Shown piece after piece: positions 7,485 through 10,310 of a stretch of DNA of 10,310 nucleotides (positions are counted from its first letter, which is position 1; every line of letters begins with the position of its first letter). The notes under the pieces are model-generated. The model was not told where the DNA came from, did no database searches, and was given only the letters and a program-made list of their open reading frames with translations. This DNA comes from Clostridia bacterium (GTDB taxonomy: Bacteria; Bacillota; Clostridia; Oscillospirales; Acutalibacteraceae), in NCBI GenBank assembly GCA_030536195.1, contig JAUNQL010000027.1, forward strand, positions 1 to 10,310, in the 5' to 3' direction. Position numbers and translations under genes: made by a program.

Positions 7485-7504
7485 ATTTTTAGAGGTGAAA
7501 CACA

Positions 7505-8254
7505 ATGATTAATAGCAATTACTACGATATGATTTTTAAGAGGAAATCATACCATAAGTTCCCAGAAGAAATAGGCAAGATTTCCAAAGAGGAATTGAAG
7601 GAAATTGAAGATTTCTTTGCAGGCATAGAACCACTCTATCCCGACATCAAAGTCGAGATGAGAATCGTCCCAGAAAAAAAAGTAATCGGTGGCAGGGGTG
7701 CCGAATATTGTCTCCTACTCTACAGTGAGAAAAAGGACAACTACCTTCAGAATATAGGCTACATCGGTGAGCAACTTGACCTCTTCCTTGTCTCAAAAAA
7801 TATAGGCACTCTTTGGTTTGGAATAGGTAGACCTGATAAGCAGAACTACCACGGCCTCTCATATGCAATTATGATTGAGATTGCCAAAGTTTCAGAGGAT
7901 ACTTTCCGCAAGGATATGTTCAAATCAAAGCGCAAAGAACTTGCTGAAATTTGGCACGGTGAAGAACTACCTTTTTCAAATATAATTCGCTTTGCGCCAA
8001 GCGCTTGCAACTCTCAGCCTTGGATAATTGAAAACAATGGCAACACCATTGATATCTATCGTTACAAGGCACCTGGCAAGCGCGGCATAATGCCTATTTT
8101 GATGGTCCGTTACTTCAATCAAATAGACATGGGCATTCTCCTCTGTTTCTTTGACATTTGCCTTGCAAAAGAGGGACTTACATACAACCGCAAACTCTAC
8201 ACAGACAACAAAGACGAAGAGAAAATCCTCTTCGCCACCTACACTAAAGCATAA
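7505..8254 (+). CDS. Nitroreductase-fold protein, TM1586-like family
   Basis: This 249-residue protein resembles the putative TM nitroreductase family (TM1586 type), in which two nitroreductase half-domains are fused in one chain. Seen: the N-terminal RKSYHKF (13-19), a degenerate version of the R.S.R.F FMN-phosphate motif, the GEQLDLFLVSKNIGTLWFG helix-strand (88-106) and a second-half signature RFAPSACNSQPW (162-173) that packs near flavin in this fold. Family members are expected to bind FMN and reduce unknown substrates; several have no known activity. It has its own strong promoter, an AGAGGTG RBS, and a shared terminator at its 3' end, so it is a one-gene unit. It converges on the redox-domain regulator. 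A functional link is possible but unproven. The fold is fairly sure, the substrate unknown. Confidence 0.85.
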   Translation: MINSNYYDMIFKRKSYHKFPEEIGKISKEELKEIEDFFAGIEPLYPDIKVEMRIVPEKKVIGGRGAEYCLLLYSEKKDNYLQNIGYIGEQLDLFLVSKNIGTLWFGIGRPDKQNYHGLSYAIMIEIAKVSEDTFRKDMFKSKRKELAEIWHGEELPFSNIIRFAPSACNSQPWIIENNGNTIDIYRYKAPGKRGIMPILMVRYFNQIDMGILLCFFDICLAKEGLTYNRKLYTDNKDEEKILFATYTKA

Positions 8255-8256
8255 CA

Positions 8257-8292
8257 AAAGCCAGGAGAAATCTCCTGGCTTTCTTTATTTTG
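8257..8292. terminator. Bidirectional rho-independent terminator between convergent genes
   Basis: A 12-bp inverted repeat, AAAGCCAGGAGA (8257-8268) and TCTCCTGGCTTT (8271-8282), forms a stable G/C-rich stem with a tight loop. Rightward it runs into TTTCTTTATTTT. Leftward it runs into TTTTGTTAT. It begins two bases after the nitroreductase stop (8254) and ends two bases before the end of the regulator's stop codon (8285-8287), so it serves both genes. Confidence 0.92.
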
Positions 8293-9214
8293 TTAGTTCT
8301 TCTATTGCGGCTTTTGCGAAAGCTGCTGTACCTTCGCCACCAGCTTTGTCGATATTGGATTTAAAACGCTCGTCCTCAACGTACATAAGGGAAAGCGACT
8401 TAAAAATATCATTTGTGCAGGCGTAGTAATTCTTGGTGATGAAGTCCTGGATAGCTTTAACTTTTGCTTGTGCTTCTGGGCCTTTTGGATCTTGGTCCTT
8501 GATTGAACCTAGTTCTGCAAAAAGGTCCATAAGTGCCGTGCCCATGTCATTCATCTGATCCTCTGTTTTACCGGCAGTTTTTTGTTCAAACTCCTGCCAC
8601 TGTGGGGTCTTACCCCACTTTTCTTTTGCTTCAATCATAAACTTATTCAATCCATGTTTGTTACAGTAACTGTAAAGGATGCCCTTTCTTCTAAATTTGA
8701 AACGTGCCTCTGCAGGGCCTTCTGGATAGAGCTTAACGAATTCAAAATCATGGTCATTTACATAGGCAATAAAAGAGATGTAGTGGTCCTTGGTCATTGG
8801 ATGATCAATGGTGATGTACATCTCATCCTCCACACGTTCAATATGGAAGAGATGTGCCTCGTCAGCCTCCTCTGGCTCGAGAGATGGGAGGGTGATGCCA
8901 CAACAGGTTACTGATACATTTCCTGTGCTGTGAATTACATTGCCACAGATTGGGCAAACATAGATTTTAGAACGAAGCATATTGCCCGATACATTGGCGT
9001 TCTTTACTTCTATGCCAGATAGTAGTTCAGCAATTGAAACTCTGAGTGCGTCTGAAATAGGTTCAAGCAAAGTGATGTCCGGATATCCTCTACCTGTCTC
9101 CCACTTCGATACTGATTTGTCGGATACACCTAGGATATCCGCAAGTTCAGCCTGTGTGAGTCCGCGGTCCTCACGAAGACGCTTAATTGTATTTCCTGTT
9201 ACATATTGATCCAT
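8285..9214 (-). CDS. XRE-type regulator fused to desulforedoxin/superoxide-reductase-like and TipAS-like domains
   Basis: The 309-residue protein has four parts. Residues 8-62 are an XRE helix-turn-helix (IKRLREDRGLTQAELADILG, then VSKWETGRGYPD). Residues 84-110 hold C87xxC90 and C104-C105, the CxxC/CC pattern of the desulforedoxin FeS4 centre. Residues 118-190 match the desulfoferrodoxin/superoxide reductase iron domain: His121, His138 (DHPM), His144 (KDHYI), Cys184 and His187 (YCNKHG) correspond to the His4-Cys ligands. The loop Lys normally just before the first His is Ala120. Residues ~200-305 resemble the TipAS ligand-binding domain (AIQDFITKNYYACTNDIF, then MYVEDERFKSNID, then a GGEGTAAFAKAAIEEL end). 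I infer a transcription regulator sensing redox/oxygen and possibly a small molecule. Start choice: ATG 9214 has GAGGAGGG 6 nt upstream; the frame extends to an ATG at 9244 without an RBS. DUF1653 gene lies 65 nt upstream. Confidence 0.88.
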   Translation of the reverse strand: MDQYVTGNTIKRLREDRGLTQAELADILGVSDKSVSKWETGRGYPDITLLEPISDALRVSIAELLSGIEVKNANVSGNMLRSKIYVCPICGNVIHSTGNVSVTCCGITLPSLEPEEADEAHLFHIERVEDEMYITIDHPMTKDHYISFIAYVNDHDFEFVKLYPEGPAEARFKFRRKGILYSYCNKHGLNKFMIEAKEKWGKTPQWQEFEQKTAGKTEDQMNDMGTALMDLFAELGSIKDQDPKGPEAQAKVKAIQDFITKNYYACTNDIFKSLSLMYVEDERFKSNIDKAGGEGTAAFAKAAIEELTK

Positions 9215-9234
9215 AGTTTTCCCTCCTCGCAGAT

Positions 9235-9277
9235 ATATTAGCAAAGAGACTTATGCTCCACAACCTACTGATAGTAG
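9235..9277 (-). promoter_or_regulatory. Candidate promoter and possible operator of the fusion regulator
   Basis: In the 65-nt gap after the DUF1653 gene, read leftward, TTGTGG (9258-9263) is 17 bp from TAATAT (9235-9240), which also has a TG one base upstream. The leader would be about 14 nt. Beside the -35 lies a short palindrome, CTACT-GAT-AGTAG (9265-9277), which could be an autoregulatory operator for an XRE protein. The boxes match only three and four of six consensus bases, so read-through from the DUF1653 gene is equally possible. Confidence 0.35.
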
Positions 9278-9279
9278 AG

Positions 9280-9513
9280 TTAGATTTTATCCTGGAGTTC
9301 GAAGCGATACTGCTGTGTGACGTCTGGGTATTTGTCATGGTCAACCTCGGAGAGGAACATATCAAGAGGGCGTACCCAGAGGGAGCCGTCGTCATAGAGC
9401 TTGCGATATACGACAAGGGTCTCCTCGGTCTCGGAGTCCTTGGCGAGTTCCTCGACAAGGTAGTAGTTGCCTTTGAAGTGTCTATAGATACCGTGGATTT
9501 TAATTTCTCTCAT
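9280..9513 (-). CDS. DUF1653 family protein
   Basis: A 77-residue protein matching the DUF1653 family: YRHFKGNYYLVEELAKDSET (10-29), then LVVYRKLYDDGSLWVRPLDMF (33-53). The family is usually 60-80 residues, aromatic-rich and of unknown function, so this copy looks complete. No signal peptide or membrane segment is seen. The ATG has AAAGAGG 8 nt upstream. It lies 65 nt before the fusion regulator on the same strand, so the two may form a small transcription unit. It is divergent from dusB. The family assignment is from the typical YRHFKGN, SET and WVRP motifs; no role can be given. Confidence 0.9.
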   Translation of the reverse strand: MREIKIHGIYRHFKGNYYLVEELAKDSETEETLVVYRKLYDDGSLWVRPLDMFLSEVDHDKYPDVTQQYRFELQDKI

Positions 9514-9643
9514 TTTGGTTGCCTCTTTCTATAGTAGTTTTGATGTTTTTTAGGATGTTTTTTCGTGCTTTATGTGAATTTCTTTTATATTATAGATGTG
9601 ATAATATAATAGCATAGTTACTTAAAGTAAGGAATACATATTT
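9514..9643. promoter_or_regulatory. Divergent A/T-rich region between the DUF1653 gene and dusB
   Basis: This 130-nt gap must carry promoters for both directions. Rightward, TATAAT at 9605-9610 is a good -10 for dusB, but no good -35 is seen at 16-18 bp. It is followed by the perfect palindrome TTACTT-A-AAGTAA (9618-9630), which covers the expected transcription start. Leftward, TATAAT at 9589-9594 could serve the DUF1653 gene with a leader of about 70 nt, again with a poor -35. A 10-base sequence, GATGTTTTTT, occurs twice (9542-9551 and 9554-9563). Repeated TA-rich tracts make box choice uncertain. Confidence 0.45.
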
Positions 9644-10310
9644 ATGTTTATCGGAAATGTTGAAATCAAAGACAAAGCGTTCTTGGCTCCTATGGCGGGT
9701 GTAGCCGATAGGGCCTTTAGAGAGCTTTGTCTGTCATATGGTGCTGCTGGCGTGACATCTGAGATGGTGTCAGCCAAGGGCTTCACTATGGGTGACAGGA
9801 AGTCGAAGGAATTGCTTCGACTGTCAGATGTCGAGCACCCAGCAGCAGTCCAGATTTTTGGCGACAACCCAGAGATCTTGGCCAAGGCTGCGCAAAATGC
9901 ACTGGAGTTTGCGCCAGACTGGATAGACATAAATATGGGTTGTCCCGCTCCAAAAATCGCGGGCAACGGAGGCGGAGCCTCACTGATGAAGGATCCAGTC
10001 CTCGCGCAGGACATCGCGCGAGCAGTTGTATCCGCTGTAGATATTCCAGTAACAGTTAAGTTTAGAACCGGATGGGATGCCGAGCACGTAAACTGTGTTG
10101 AGTTTGCAAAGCGTATGGAGGACGTCGGTGTTGCCGCCGTCACTGTGCACGGCCGAACCAAGGAGCAGATGTATGCTCCTGGCATCAACTACGATGCCAT
10201 TGCCGCAGTAAAGCAGGCTGTCTCCATCCCAGTTATCGGCAATGGCGATATAGTTGACGGCCCATCGGCCGCAGCTATGATTGAGCGCACCGGTTGCGAC
10301 GCTGTCGCTG
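9644..10310 (+). CDS. dusB: tRNA-dihydrouridine synthase, DusB type (3' end outside window)
   Basis: Dus enzymes reduce specific uridines in the D-loop of tRNA to dihydrouridine, using FMN and NADPH. The window holds the first 222 codons of an expected ~320-330, covering most of the TIM-barrel; the C-terminal helical domain is outside. Seen: LAPMAGVADRAFR (14-26) at the FMN site, VQIFGDNP (69-76), DINMGCPAPKI (95-105) with the general-acid Cys100, Lys139 in VTVKFRTGW (137-144), VHGRTKEQMY (168-177) and IGNGDI (198-203). The MGCPAPKI form is typical of the DusB group common in Firmicutes. An AAGGA ribosome binding site lies 10 nt before the ATG. It is divergent from the DUF1653 gene. Which tRNA position it modifies cannot be read from the sequence. 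Confidence 0.95.
   Translation, partial: MFIGNVEIKDKAFLAPMAGVADRAFRELCLSYGAAGVTSEMVSAKGFTMGDRKSKELLRLSDVEHPAAVQIFGDNPEILAKAAQNALEFAPDWIDINMGCPAPKIAGNGGGASLMKDPVLAQDIARAVVSAVDIPVTVKFRTGWDAEHVNCVEFAKRMEDVGVAAVTVHGRTKEQMYAPGINYDAIAAVKQAVSIPVIGNGDIVDGPSAAAMIERTGCDAVA

Noticed and set aside
7976..8257. Minus-strand open frame of 93 codons inside the nitroreductase gene
   Set aside because: Fully antisense to a gene with a clear promoter, RBS and fold motifs; no start signal of its own.
9215..9244. Longer N-terminus for the fusion regulator (ATG at 9244)
   Set aside because: The extra 10 codons translate the RBS of the ATG at 9214 (GAGGAGGG), and the HTH starts properly from the inner ATG.
9542..9563. 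Two copies of GATGTTTTTT as a repeat array
   Set aside because: Only two copies in T-rich DNA; too little to call a regulatory repeat or CRISPR.

Overview
The window looks like a chromosomal segment from a low-to-moderate G+C, anaerobic Firmicute of the class Clostridia. This is inferred from gene content, strong AGGAGG-type ribosome binding sites, TATAAT promoters (several with an upstream TG) and short A/T-rich intergenic gaps. A regulator carrying a desulfoferrodoxin-like iron domain fits an anaerobe. I cannot name the genus. There is no rRNA, tRNA, CRISPR array or insertion sequence.

Left edge (1-1008): a leftward gene, cut by the window edge, encodes an unrecognised exported Cys-rich protein built from about four copies of a ~57-residue repeat. 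Its own promoter region (715-870) lies behind a leftward terminator at 870-904.

Centre (1009-7449): a compact leftward gene cluster, dtd - polA - rimI - tsaD - rmlB - MBL-fold protein. Junctions are -1, 0, +2 and +7 nt between polA and the MBL gene, so these five are almost certainly co-transcribed. dtd lies 42 nt upstream of polA, and a promoter-like extended -10 sits in that gap. The cluster joins tRNA quality control (Dtd), DNA repair/replication (PolI), ribosomal protein acetylation (RimI), tRNA t6A modification (TsaD) and dTDP-sugar synthesis (RmlB). It ends with an MBL-fold protein that has lost several metal ligands. The terminator at 870-904 closes it.

Right part (7450-9513): a rightward nitroreductase-fold protein is divergent from dtd and converges on a leftward regulator across a shared bidirectional terminator. 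The regulator is the most unusual gene here: XRE helix-turn-helix, then desulforedoxin-type CxxC/CC centre, then superoxide-reductase-like iron domain, then TipAS-like ligand-binding domain, all in one chain. Just upstream on the same strand is a small DUF1653 protein.

Right edge (9514-10310): a 130-nt divergent intergenic region, then the 5' two thirds of a rightward tRNA-dihydrouridine synthase gene (dusB-like), cut by the window edge.
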